From positions 62,001-126,000 of the forward strand of contig JAQYWR010000016.1 of NCBI GenBank assembly GCA_029379225.1: 64,000 nucleotides of DNA, written 5' to 3'. The notes under the pieces are model-generated. The model searched no databases, was not told the DNA's origin, and was given only the letters and a program-made list of their open reading frames with translations. Each line of letters opens with the position of its first letter. The stretch's first letter is position 1. This DNA comes from Nostoc sp. S4. GTDB taxonomy: Bacteria > Cyanobacteriota > Cyanobacteriia > Cyanobacteriales > Nostocaceae. Both the position numbers and the translations under genes were made by a program. This document shows, one piece after another, positions 54,884-63,501 of this stretch.

Positions 54884-57418
54884 ATGAACTTATTATTGAC
54901 AAATATATTGTCTGTATCTGGGATTGACTATTTGATTATTAATAAAAACTTTCATATCATAGAGATGTCTCTAGGAGTAAATCATTTTGCTGATGTTCCT
55001 GAGCAAGTAAGGCAAGGTGGTGATGTTCGGATTGTATTTCCAGAATTAGAGGGACTTGAAGATATTTTTGATGCGATTCGACAGGGACAACAAAATAGTT
55101 TTGAATTAAAGGGAATTAGGCGATCGCCAGATACTACTTCTCCTTTATATATTGATATTTGTATTACTAATATCCAAGAAGACAATTATAGTAATTCACT
55201 TATTATTCTTGTGCGGAATGTAACAGAACGGATGGTGCTTGAGCAATCTTTATTCCAAGGTGCAAATGAAGCAAATCTTTTGTTACGTAACTTAAAGGCT
55301 TCTAAACAATACATTGACCAAATTGTGACATCAATTCCAGATGCATTGTTAGTAACAACACTGTCAGGAAATATTAAGAAAATTAATCCAGCCACACAGG
55401 TTTTGTTGGAATACGAGGAAACAGAACTTATCGGTCAACCTATCACCAAAGTTCTTAAAGAAATCAATCCATTTAATATTCAAAGTATTGATATATCCCC
55501 AAATTTTGAGATAAATTATTTAGTCAAAGAGGTAGAAACACTTTGTAATACTAAAAGTGGTAAAACTATTACTGTAAATTTTTCCTGCTCAATCATTCAG
55601 ACAGAAATTGAACATTTTCAAGGTTATGTTTATATTTTACGAGACATGACTGAACGAAAACAAGCAGAACTTGCTAAACAGCAATTCTTAGCAATGATTA
55701 GCCATGAAGTTCGGACTCCAATTACATCAGTAACTGGTATGGCGAACTTGTTATTAGATAGTGAATTGACTCTTGAGCAGCGAGACTTTGTTGAAACTAT
55801 TTACACAAGTGGAAATTTCTTACTTAAAATTATTAATGATTTCCTTGACTTTTCTAAAGTTCAATCGGGCAATTTAGAAATAGAGGAACAACCTTTTATT
55901 TTGCGAAATTGTATTAATCAGGCTCTTGATTTACTTACACCTAAAGCTAAAGAAAAAGGATTAACAATCACATTTTTAGATAATCCTAAGCTTCCTACTA
56001 CGATTGTGGGAGATATTACTAGACTGCGCCAAATCTTAATTAATTTACTCAGTAATGCTATAAAATTTACCAGTACTGGAAGCATAGAAGTTTCAGTTAC
56101 AGCCTGCAAACAAACCGATAATAATTATTTTGCTATAAATACTTATGAAATTCAGTTTAGTATTAAAGATAAAGGCATTGGAATTCCACGCGATCGCCTG
56201 GAACGTTTATTTAAAGCTTTCAGTCAAGTTAACTCGTCTATTACTCGAGAGTATGGTGGTACTGGTTTAGGTCTTGCCATCTGCAAGCAACTGTGCGAGT
56301 TAATGGGTGGCAGAATTTGGGTTGAAAGTCAGCTGAATACAGGCAGTACATTTTATTTCACAATTACCGCTTCTGTGATTCCAGAAGAGGTAGGACTTAA
56401 GAGCAGCCAGTACAATCTTGGGGTTTCACGCCACTTCCTACAACATGGGGAACCTGCTGTTGACGCTCCTGTAGGAGAAGTTCTGATGCCTCTGTCTTGC
56501 CATCCTTCGGGCGTCTACGAAGGAAGTCTCTCTACGAATGCAACAGACAACTCTATCGCACACACTGGCTCCCTAAGTGGAGCAACTGGCGTTAAGAATT
56601 CAGAATTGAGAATTCAGGAGTCAGAAGTGAAAAACTACGGAAATAACTACAATATTCCTGCTCTTAATTCTTCTAAATTAAGAATCCTTTTAACAGAAGA
56701 TAATTTAGTTAATCAAAAAATTGCTTTGAAACAACTTAAAAATTTGGGTTATAGTGCTGATGTTGCAAATAATGGACAAGAAGCTTTGGAGATATTAGAA
56801 AAAATTCCTTATGATTTAATTTTGATGGATTGCCAAATGCCGATTCTTGATGGTTTAGAAGCCACAAAAGAAATTCATCGTTGGCAAGAAAGTCGCTTTG
56901 CAAGTGGTCGTCGTCCTGTAGTAATTGCAATGACAGCTAATGCAATGAAAGAAGACAAACAAATGTGTTTAGATGCAGGTATGGATGACTATTTAAGTAA
57001 GCCAGTTTTGAAGGAAGATTTGGCCGCGGTTATAGAGCATTGGGCAACTATAATTTTGAATGGAAAACAAACAGATGTAACTTTAGTCGAGCTATCAATT
57101 GATTGGGAACGCTTGCATCAACTTTCAGAAAATAACCCAGAATTTGAAATTGAATTACTGCAAATATTTGTTGAAGATATTCAAGCTCGTTTAGAGATAA
57201 TTAAAATGGCGATCGCAACTCATAACTTTGAGCAACTAGCGCGAGAAGCCCATCAAATTAAAGGTGCTAGCGCCAACATGGGAATTACAACCATGCATCT
57301 AGCAGCAGAAAAATTAGAACAATTAGCTCGCAATCAAGAGCGTCGAGGTACTAATAACATCATCTCAGAGTTGGAAGAGTTTGTCGAGCACATCCAAGAG
57401 TTTTTAATCAAGAGATGA
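54884..57418 (+). CDS. hybrid histidine kinase: PAS-PAS-HisKA-HATPase-REC-HPt
   Basis: An 844-residue cytoplasmic kinase without clear membrane spans. A PAS-like N-terminus (about 10-115) and a PAS domain (about 145-255, DALLVTTLSGNIKKINPA) precede HisKA (FLAMISHEVRTPIT, His near 273). The HATPase has LINLLSNAIKFT, DKGIGIPRDRL and [12 protein letters not shown] linker of about 80 residues contains repeat-derived sequence (GEPAVDAPVGEV; NSELRIQESEVKN). REC (ILLTEDN, about 601) and HPt (His near 789) close the protein and are almost the same as in the kinase at 46489. The start overlaps the operon tightly (AGGAAA then ATG, 4 bp after the GTPase stop). Probably the cluster's phosphorelay output partner. 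Confidence 0.93.
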   Translation: MNLLLTNILSVSGIDYLIINKNFHIIEMSLGVNHFADVPEQVRQGGDVRIVFPELEGLEDIFDAIRQGQQNSFELKGIRRSPDTTSPLYIDICITNIQEDNYSNSLIILVRNVTERMVLEQSLFQGANEANLLLRNLKASKQYIDQIVTSIPDALLVTTLSGNIKKINPATQVLLEYEETELIGQPITKVLKEINPFNIQSIDISPNFEINYLVKEVETLCNTKSGKTITVNFSCSIIQTEIEHFQGYVYILRDMTERKQAELAKQQFLAMISHEVRTPITSVTGMANLLLDSELTLEQRDFVETIYTSGNFLLKIINDFLDFSKVQSGNLEIEEQPFILRNCINQALDLLTPKAKEKGLTITFLDNPKLPTTIVGDITRLRQILINLLSNAIKFTSTGSIEVSVTACKQTDNNYFAINTYEIQFSIKDKGIGIPRDRLERLFKAFSQVNSSITREYGGTGLGLAICKQLCELMGGRIWVESQLNTGSTFYFTITASVIPEEVGLKSSQYNLGVSRHFLQHGEPAVDAPVGEVLMPLSCHPSGVYEGSLSTNATDNSIAHTGSLSGATGVKNSELRIQESEVKNYGNNYNIPALNSSKLRILLTEDNLVNQKIALKQLKNLGYSADVANNGQEALEILEKIPYDLILMDCQMPILDGLEATKEIHRWQESRFASGRRPVVIAMTANAMKEDKQMCLDAGMDDYLSKPVLKEDLAAVIEHWATIILNGKQTDVTLVELSIDWERLHQLSENNPEFEIELLQIFVEDIQARLEIIKMAIATHNFEQLAREAHQIKGASANMGITTMHLAAEKLEQLARNQERRGTNNIISELEEFVEHIQEFLIKR
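56395..56640. repeat. dispersed-repeat segment in the kinase linker
   Basis: GTTGACGCTCCTGTAGGAGA, CCTTCGGGCGTCTACGAAGG and GAATTCAGAATTGAGAATTC occur together between the HATPase and REC coding parts. Similar motifs are intergenic elsewhere in the window. The first kinase has none of this at the same place but has its own repeats nearby (49860-49895). Confidence 0.8.
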
Positions 57419-57564
57419 AGCTACAGTATGAGCATCTATTTGAGTGATAGCCTGAATCAAATCGATAACTATCTGCTTAATTGGAAGATTTGTTAAGAAC
57501 TCAAACATCAAAGTTGGGAATTATTAAAAAGGTTGTTATATCTAGAATTTGGCAGTATCAAATA

Positions 57565-57981
57565 TTAGTAATATTTACTAATAAATAAACAGTAACGATT
57601 GTCTACTGTTGGCTCATAACTCAACTTGTCAGCAATGGCAAACATGATTTGTAATCCACGTCCGCGCTCTTGGTCGTTCTCCTCAAATTCAGATATTTGT
57701 CGCAATTGCTCCTCTAAATTAAAATATTTACCTTGAGACCAAATGCGAATTTCTATATACTCATTTAAACGCACAGCTTCTATCTCAATGGGAGTTTCAA
57801 TGGGTAAATTTTTGTGGGCGTGTTCAACAACATTAGTAAAGCCCTCTATCAAAAGTGTTTGACATTGCCACCAAATTTGTCGATCGGGAAGACTTGGTTG
57901 ATTCATCTGCTCGAACCAAGATAAAACTTCAGGCGAAGCTGTCAGGTCTGTATTGACTTTTAGATAAATTTTCTTATTCAC
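57565..57981 (-). CDS. RsbW/SpoIIAB-like ATP-binding anti-sigma-type kinase
   Basis: A 138-residue GHKL-fold protein. The N-box is LLIEGFTNVVEHAHKNL; the G2-like block is ERGRGLQIMFAIAD. This fits serine kinases that bind and phosphorylate STAS antagonists in partner switching. The G1 position reads IRIWSQGKYFN, so the Asp that normally contacts adenine (DxG) is Ser. The C-terminus YCLFISKYY is a typical closing strand. It is on the minus strand, divergent from the REC-PP2C gene (150 bp between starts). It converges on the second hybrid kinase. Its partners are probably the STAS protein at 59343 and the phosphatase at 58132. Confidence 0.85.
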   Translation of the reverse strand: MNKKIYLKVNTDLTASPEVLSWFEQMNQPSLPDRQIWWQCQTLLIEGFTNVVEHAHKNLPIETPIEIEAVRLNEYIEIRIWSQGKYFNLEEQLRQISEFEENDQERGRGLQIMFAIADKLSYEPTVDNRYCLFISKYY

Positions 57982-58131
57982 TTCTTAAATAATAAAATAT
58001 TTTAAAATCATCATATTCGCTAATCAGTTTATTTAATTTGAGTATTTTCACTATACATTACAAACTAAATTTCATATAAGTTAAGTTAGAACAAATACTG
58101 ATTTTTCATTGTAATTATTAAAGTATTAATT

Positions 58132-59322
58132 ATGTTTAAAATTTTAGTTATTGATGACGATCCTACAGTCCGAGCAGTACTGAAAAGCACACTCAAAAAA
58201 CAGGGTTATGATATTACTGTAGCCAGTAATGGTGAAGAAGGAATTACACAAGCACAACTGCTACGTCCTGCTCTGATTATCTGTGATTGGATGATGTCCG
58301 AGGTAGATGGGCTAGAAGTATGTCGGCGAATAAGGTCAGATGCACAGTTGGCAACTACATTTTTTATTTTATTAACAGCTAGGGGAGCCGCTAGAGGAGA
58401 GGAAGAAGATAGAGTTAGAGGACTTGATGCTGGAGCAGACGAGTTTATCTCTAAACCAATAGAGATGAATGAATTGAAAGCAAGAGTCAGAGCGGGACTA
58501 AGGCTACATCAGCTCAATCAAGATTTACAAACTAAAAAACAAGCTTTGGAGACTCTCAATCAAGATTTGCAAACCCAAAAGCAGATTTTAGAAGCAGAAT
58601 TGACTGAGGCAGCTGATTATGTGCGATCCCTCCTACCCTCACCGCTTGTAGGAACAGTAACTAGTGAAAATTTGTTTATTCCTTCAGCACAGCTAGGGGG
58701 TGATTGCTTTGGTCATAATTGGATCGACGACGATCGCTTGGCAATTTATTTATTAGATGTATCAGGACATGGAGTAGGTTCAGCACTCTTATCTGTGTCG
58801 GTGCTGAATGTTTTGCGATCGCAATCTCTGCCAAACACCAACTTTTGTCAACCCAGTGAAGTCCTAAAAGCGCTCAATCACGCCTTCCAAATGAGGAAGC
58901 ACGGTGATAAATACTTCACAATTTGGTATGGAGTTTATCACCGCCTCAAACGTCAACTCATTTATGCCAACGCTGGACATCCACCTGCTTTACTGTTATC
59001 TAGTACCTCAACAACAAATATCCAAGTTCAACAGCTAACTTCTTTAGATTTACCGATTGGCTTTTTACCTGATGTCGAATTTGAGGATGCTGTTTTTGAA
59101 GTCCAAGAAAATAGCTCATTATATATTTTTAGTGATGGTGCTTATGAAATTAATCAGCCAGATGGGAATATTTTAGGAATTGATGCTTTCATTGACTTAT
59201 TAATCAAATGTAGTCAAGAAGATACTTATAATCTCAATCGACTATTAGCAAATATTCTCACATTGAATACTCAAAATAATCTTGATGATGATTTATCTTT
59301 GGTAAAAGTTAACTTTGGTTAA
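58132..59322 (+). CDS. response regulator with PP2C (SpoIIE/RsbU-like) phosphatase output
   Basis: A 396-residue two-domain protein. REC (about 1-125) has FKILVIDDDPTVRAVL, phospho-acceptor Asp in LIICDWMMSEVDGLEV and Lys in EFISKPIEMNELKARV. A coiled coil (LNQDLQTKKQALETL, a duplicated heptad unit) links to a PP2C domain (about 175-395) with PSAQLGGDCFGHNWID, LLDVSGHGVGSALLS, IYANAGHPPALLL, YIFSDGAYE and LDDDLSLV. Family members dephosphorylate STAS proteins, under control of REC phosphorylation. An upstream hybrid kinase HPt domain is a plausible phosphodonor, but that is an inference. It starts at ATG 58132 and converges with the STAS gene 20 bp away. Confidence 0.95.
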   Translation: MFKILVIDDDPTVRAVLKSTLKKQGYDITVASNGEEGITQAQLLRPALIICDWMMSEVDGLEVCRRIRSDAQLATTFFILLTARGAARGEEEDRVRGLDAGADEFISKPIEMNELKARVRAGLRLHQLNQDLQTKKQALETLNQDLQTQKQILEAELTEAADYVRSLLPSPLVGTVTSENLFIPSAQLGGDCFGHNWIDDDRLAIYLLDVSGHGVGSALLSVSVLNVLRSQSLPNTNFCQPSEVLKALNHAFQMRKHGDKYFTIWYGVYHRLKRQLIYANAGHPPALLLSSTSTTNIQVQQLTSLDLPIGFLPDVEFEDAVFEVQENSSLYIFSDGAYEINQPDGNILGIDAFIDLLIKCSQEDTYNLNRLLANILTLNTQNNLDDDLSLVKVNFG

Positions 59323-59342
59323 TTTACTCAAATGTACGTATT

Positions 59343-59672
59343 TCAATTTTGTTTTGCTAGTACTTGACGATTAAATTCCTCTTGGTCAGCAAAGGTTTGA
59401 AAAATTCTATCCATTTTAGTCAGTTCAAATAACATTCTGACTTGATCGCTGATAGAACAGACAAAAAGTTTACCATTGGCTTTTCGTACCATTTGCATTG
59501 CTGATACTAAAGCACCTAAACCAGAACTATCGATAAACTTTACTTCTTTTAAATCCAATAACAAGATATCAGCTCCATTTTCTACAATCGTGCTAACTTC
59601 ACGACGTAATTCATTCCCTCTAATACCATCTAAAATTCCAGATAATTCTAGTACTGTCACACTCATATTCAT
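59343..59672 (-). CDS. STAS-domain anti-sigma factor antagonist
   Basis: A 109-residue single STAS domain (SpoIIAA/RsbV-like). The phosphorylatable Ser is in VKFIDSSGLGALVSAM. It opens MNMSVTVLELSGILDGIRGN, and ILLLDLKEV precedes the switch. Family role: when unphosphorylated it binds the anti-sigma-type kinase and frees that kinase's target. The cognate kinase (57565) and phosphatase (58132) flank it, completing a partner-switching set within 2.1 kb. It starts at ATG 59672. Confidence 0.95.
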   Translation of the reverse strand: MNMSVTVLELSGILDGIRGNELRREVSTIVENGADILLLDLKEVKFIDSSGLGALVSAMQMVRKANGKLFVCSISDQVRMLFELTKMDRIFQTFADQEEFNRQVLAKQN

Positions 59673-59845
59673 GAATCAAAGCTCCAACAATCTACTTAAA
59701 ATTATACATTAATATTTTGGCATTCAGTTAATAGAAAACGCAAGAGCTAAAGTAATAATTTTGTTGATATTATGTAATGCTGTCTGATTTCTGAGAACTG
59801 TCCCAGTGACCAATAACCAAAAACTATAGTACAATTTCTCAGTGA

Positions 59846-60565
59846 TTAACTTGAAAAATTCTCTTTGACTCGTCTATTATTACTATTTGCTATTGCAGTA
59901 AAGAAGCTAGCATCAACCCATTGTCGAGAAATTTCAAAAGCTTCAAAATACCCATCTTTTTGACCTAATTCTCGTGCCCAAAACCGAGATAAAATCAGGA
60001 TTGCATCGAGTTGCATAAATGCTTTGTTTGCTTCGGATTCATAACAACCAATAGCAGCGACTTTTTCCTCAATTACAGAGGTAATATCTACAAAAAAGTT
60101 TGGTTCAAAGCCACGTAAAAAAACAGGTGGTGCTGAATACCATAAAGGTATGTTTTTACGGGTAGCAACATTAGAAACTGCGATCGCACACACTTCATGA
60201 TCTCTATGTCCATATTTTTCAGGTTGTGGTGCGTGAGTAATAATCAAATCCGGTTGCCAACGCCCAATAGCTTCTTCAGCAACTTTAATTACTGCTTGTG
60301 TTGAGAAATTGCACTCTTCAAGTGCGTGAAATTCATAATTGGCACCGATGATTTTACCAGCTGCATCTGCTTCTTGATGACGTGTACCCTTAACAGGTGA
60401 ACTAGAAAGGCTACCATCAGTCAAAATTAAGCAACGAACATTCCACCCTGCCTTCGACATCAAACTGAGAGTACCAGCAGCAGGTAAAACTTCATCATCA
60501 GCATGAGCATAAATTGTTAACACAGTTTGCTGACTAAAGTTGTTACAGTCTAAATGAGTATTCAT
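59846..60565 (-). CDS. PIG-L family deacetylase
   Basis: A 239-residue LmbE/PIG-L zinc deacetylase, the fold of GlcNAc-phosphatidylinositol and GlcNAc-mycothiol deacetylases. The zinc/catalytic motif is TIYAHADDEVLPAAGTL near residue 20; the second metal ligand is in KYGHRDHEVCAIAVS. SFFTAIANSN is near the C-terminus. I chose ATG 60565, because the upstream ATG at 60586 lies inside an AATGACT heptamer repeat and adds only seven residues. It follows the cellulose-synthase-like gene on the same strand, about 100 bp on, so it might deacetylate a sugar in the same pathway; that is an inference. Confidence 0.9.
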   Translation of the reverse strand: MNTHLDCNNFSQQTVLTIYAHADDEVLPAAGTLSLMSKAGWNVRCLILTDGSLSSSPVKGTRHQEADAAGKIIGANYEFHALEECNFSTQAVIKVAEEAIGRWQPDLIITHAPQPEKYGHRDHEVCAIAVSNVATRKNIPLWYSAPPVFLRGFEPNFFVDITSVIEEKVAAIGCYESEANKAFMQLDAILILSRFWARELGQKDGYFEAFEISRQWVDASFFTAIANSNNRRVKENFSS

Positions 60566-60665
60566 GGCTGTTTTCGAGTTTGTCATTAGTCATTGGTGAT
60601 TAGTCATTGGTCATTTCTTCCCCTGCCTCCCCATCTCCCTATCTTCCTAATCCCTCTCATCCCTC

Positions 60666-62648
60666 TTACACCTCTTTCGGAGGTTGCCAAACAGATGCGC
60701 GGATAATAGCCGACAAAAGTAATAAATTATAAATAGCCCATGCACCATTGAGTAGGTGAACTTCAGGATAATTAAGATGGCCAATTGCAAACCGATAAAG
60801 GCTCCATAAGATTCCCAGGATAGTCAAGATAAAAACAACGATTTGTGGCCAAACTAGCGATAGATAAATGCCTGATTGCCGTTGTTTAGGTGTAACTTGG
60901 AAATTTAGTTTTTGTCCTGTAAATACACTCCAGACGGCTTGAATTAATAAAGGAAATAAAGCGATCGCGTATTGTTCGGAACGCCAAACTTCTCTTGCTG
61001 GAATGCCCCAAGTGGCTGCAATAAAAGTCATGCGGTTAATAATAAAAGCTGGAAAAAAGTGTAAAGCAAAGTCAGGTCCGTAGGTTTTAACTGGAATGAT
61101 ATCTGTGAAAAAATAGATAATTGGACAAGAAATGAAAATCAAAGTTGCAAAACCAGAAAAATAGCTATACATCGTTTTAAAATAATGCAACCTTTGCCAA
61201 AAAGTTAGCCCTGGCTTTGTTAACGGATTTTCTCTCAATAGTACTTGAATTGTTCCTTGTGCCCAGCGTAACCGTTGTTTAAGAGTAGAACTCAGATCAT
61301 CTGGTGCTAAACCTTCTGCCAGCAATTCATGATGATAAATAGATTTCCATCCAGCACCATGTAGACGCATCGCTGTATTCATATCTTCTGTAATACTGTT
61401 GCTGGATACGCCACCAATTAATTGAAATTCATTTAAACGTTTTTCGTCTTTGGCAAACTCATCAGCAAAATATTGCAGTCCAACACTAATTAGTGCTTCT
61501 CGCCTCAAAAGTGCATTTGTACCTGTATAAAAAGCGGCATTCATGCCATCTTTGCCCTGTTGAAGCGGCCCATAAAATAAATTTGCTCGATGTCCAAAAG
61601 GATCGCCCGCAGGAATGTTGTAAAAATCCTGGCGGGTCTGAACAAAAGCAATTTGATTCTGGTCATATTTCCCTGTGAAAAGATTATAAGTGTAGAAATA
61701 AGGCAGAACTCGTTTAATAAATTGTGGTTTGGGAATATGGTCAGCATCTAGGGTGAGAATAAATTGTCCGGAAGTTTCTCCAGAAAAAATTGCGTAATTC
61801 AGGTTACCTGCTTTAGCGTGATGCGGTACACCAGCTGGTTTGGGACGAGCAATGTAGCGAAAACGAGCGAGTTCAACTAGTTCTATTTCTTTGTTACGAA
61901 TCGCTTCTTCTAAGGCTTTGCGTTCAGTAGTCAGGCGATCGCTTATACTTTGATGTTGTGGAGGTAACCAAAGAATAAACTCTCGCAGACTTTGCACAAA
62001 TCCGCTAGCAAACTGGTTTTCTTCTGGTTGTGATGCAGCTTGCAGCCATTCTTCAGCAGCTTGAGTGTTAGGTGTAAGATTTTCTAGTTGCTTCAAGCGG
62101 TCTAACAACCAAAAGTGTTCTGCATCAATTCGTTCTGCTTCCTGCTGTAGTTGCGGTGAGAGCAAATCCTCAATACACAATCTTTCTGTCATTGCTCGCA
62201 TCTGAGCCGAGTTACCATCATCCAGCACATAAACACGTAACTTTGTTGGCGGGTAATCCATTGCTAGAGCAGCTTTAGCAGTTTCTTCTACAATTTCTGG
62301 TGGCTCGTTGTAGCACGTTACAAACACATCTACTGTTGGCCAGTCGGATCTTGGTATCTGTGGAGTCATCTGGTCGAACGATTTAATTTGTCGAACTAAA
62401 GGCCGCCACAACCCAATTACAAACATCATGCCACCGAAATAGCTATAAATTTCAGCTATTAACAAAGGAATAGAGATCCAAAGCGCATCAAAATTAATCG
62501 AATGGGTGATGCGCCATTGCAAATACCAGATACCAAAAATTAAATTTATTTCTGCCAAATAGCGAAATAGCAACGTTCTTTTTTTAAGTAACGAGCGGCT
62601 ATTTCCAGAAAAGTTTGGAGAATTATCAATAATAGAAACTGAAGTCAT
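60666..62648 (-). CDS. cellulose synthase-like family 2 glycosyltransferase
   Basis: A 660-residue processive membrane GT2. About two N-terminal membrane spans precede the catalytic core: DVFVTCYNEPPEIVEET, VYVLDDGNSAQMRAM, a DxD in LTLDADHIPKP, the acceptor TED in NSITEDMNTA, and QRLRWAQG (QxxRW). Three to four C-terminal spans follow. The core is the BcsA type, but no PilZ domain is seen, so c-di-GMP control may be absent. A long insertion between YVLDDGN and HHAKAGNLNYAIF carries a helical, Gln/Glu-rich segment. It is followed by the PIG-L gene and preceded (upstream) by a DUF3131 gene, typical of exopolysaccharide loci. The product, cellulose or a related glucan, is not proven. Confidence 0.92.
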   Translation of the reverse strand: MTSVSIIDNSPNFSGNSRSLLKKRTLLFRYLAEINLIFGIWYLQWRITHSINFDALWISIPLLIAEIYSYFGGMMFVIGLWRPLVRQIKSFDQMTPQIPRSDWPTVDVFVTCYNEPPEIVEETAKAALAMDYPPTKLRVYVLDDGNSAQMRAMTERLCIEDLLSPQLQQEAERIDAEHFWLLDRLKQLENLTPNTQAAEEWLQAASQPEENQFASGFVQSLREFILWLPPQHQSISDRLTTERKALEEAIRNKEIELVELARFRYIARPKPAGVPHHAKAGNLNYAIFSGETSGQFILTLDADHIPKPQFIKRVLPYFYTYNLFTGKYDQNQIAFVQTRQDFYNIPAGDPFGHRANLFYGPLQQGKDGMNAAFYTGTNALLRREALISVGLQYFADEFAKDEKRLNEFQLIGGVSSNSITEDMNTAMRLHGAGWKSIYHHELLAEGLAPDDLSSTLKQRLRWAQGTIQVLLRENPLTKPGLTFWQRLHYFKTMYSYFSGFATLIFISCPIIYFFTDIIPVKTYGPDFALHFFPAFIINRMTFIAATWGIPAREVWRSEQYAIALFPLLIQAVWSVFTGQKLNFQVTPKQRQSGIYLSLVWPQIVVFILTILGILWSLYRFAIGHLNYPEVHLLNGAWAIYNLLLLSAIIRASVWQPPKEV

Positions 62649-62921
62649 ATTAGTAATATTTGAGATTTATGAGTCTGATTTTAGATTTAAAAACTCAGCA
62701 GGGAATAAATAGCCAACAATTGCCTGTGAAGATACACCAGTCTCTTGAAATATCTTTTGGATGGTTTGAGCGCATGGATTTTGAATCATGATGTCTGTTA
62801 CTTGTACAAACTACTGACTGCATCGACTCATGTACAAGTATTCCCAAATACAACTGGTTATTAACAAATACGCCTTTGTAATTACAGTAATTTCCCTTTC
62901 AACTTATGGACTGACAAATAC

Positions 62922-63410
62922 AGGACTTACGCACTCAAACCTGAAACCTAGATCCCCTCTAGCCTCCCGATAATATCAAGTCCGGCTAATTAGTTATAGC
63001 AGGAGGCAGGAGGTAAAAACCTTACTATTCCTAAGATTCACTCTTGTCATTATGTCCTAATCTACCTGGCAACTGCTATATACAGCAGATTGCAACTAAG
63101 TGAGGTACAAGATCCAGGATTGATTTATCACAGATAAAGAGTTTCTACCTCCTGCCCCCTGCCCCCTGCCCCCTGCCCCCTGCCTCCTGCCTCCTGCCTC
63201 CTGCCTCCTGCCTCAAAACCCGTAACTTTGTACTTCATGCGAATGAAAAGTGCTGTAATTCCCGAATCTATGCAGAAAGCTCAAAAACCGTTCCCCTCTA
63301 CCCCTATAACGGTCTTAATCATAAGTCTTTAACGGGACACGATATAAATTGAGGGTAACTTATAAAGCCTGCTTTTTAAGGGGGTTGGGGGATCTGAGTG
63401 CATAAGTCCT
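62922..63410. mobile_element. MITE-like element with AGGACTTACGCACTCA inverted ends
   Basis: The left end AGGACTTACGCACTCA (62922-62937) is repeated inverted at the right end as AGGACTTATGCACTCA (63395-63410), with one mismatch. Both ends continue into AGATCCCC-type sequence, although at different spacing. The 489 bp inside has no gene, only repeats. No transposase or clear target duplication is seen. It lies in the 850-bp gap between the cellulose-synthase-like and DUF3131 genes, where I find no gene. Confidence 0.6.
63148..63214. repeat. CCCCTGC/CTCCTGC heptamer tandem array
   Basis: About nine heptamers in a row, four of the CCCCTGC type then five of the CTCCTGC type. The reverse-complement type (GGCAGGA) appears at about 63000-63012 and 35339-35415. 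It lies inside the MITE-like element. Confidence 0.92.
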
Positions 63411-63501
63411 AAAACAGAAAAATATCTCAGTGTTCATAGTCAATAGTCATCAGCGATCGCTCATCAACTTCAAACAGGATAATTTATTTGTTAGGGTTCC
63501 C

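Noticed and set aside
57404..57508. 34-codon minus-strand frame (MFEFLTNLPIKQIVIDLIQA...) after the second kinase
   Set aside because: Looks protein-like, but overlaps the kinase end, has an upstream in-frame stop close by and no known family; at most a remnant.
63148..63214. Heptamer array considered as a CRISPR-like array
   Set aside because: Units are 7 bp and contiguous, with no spacers and no cas genes nearby.
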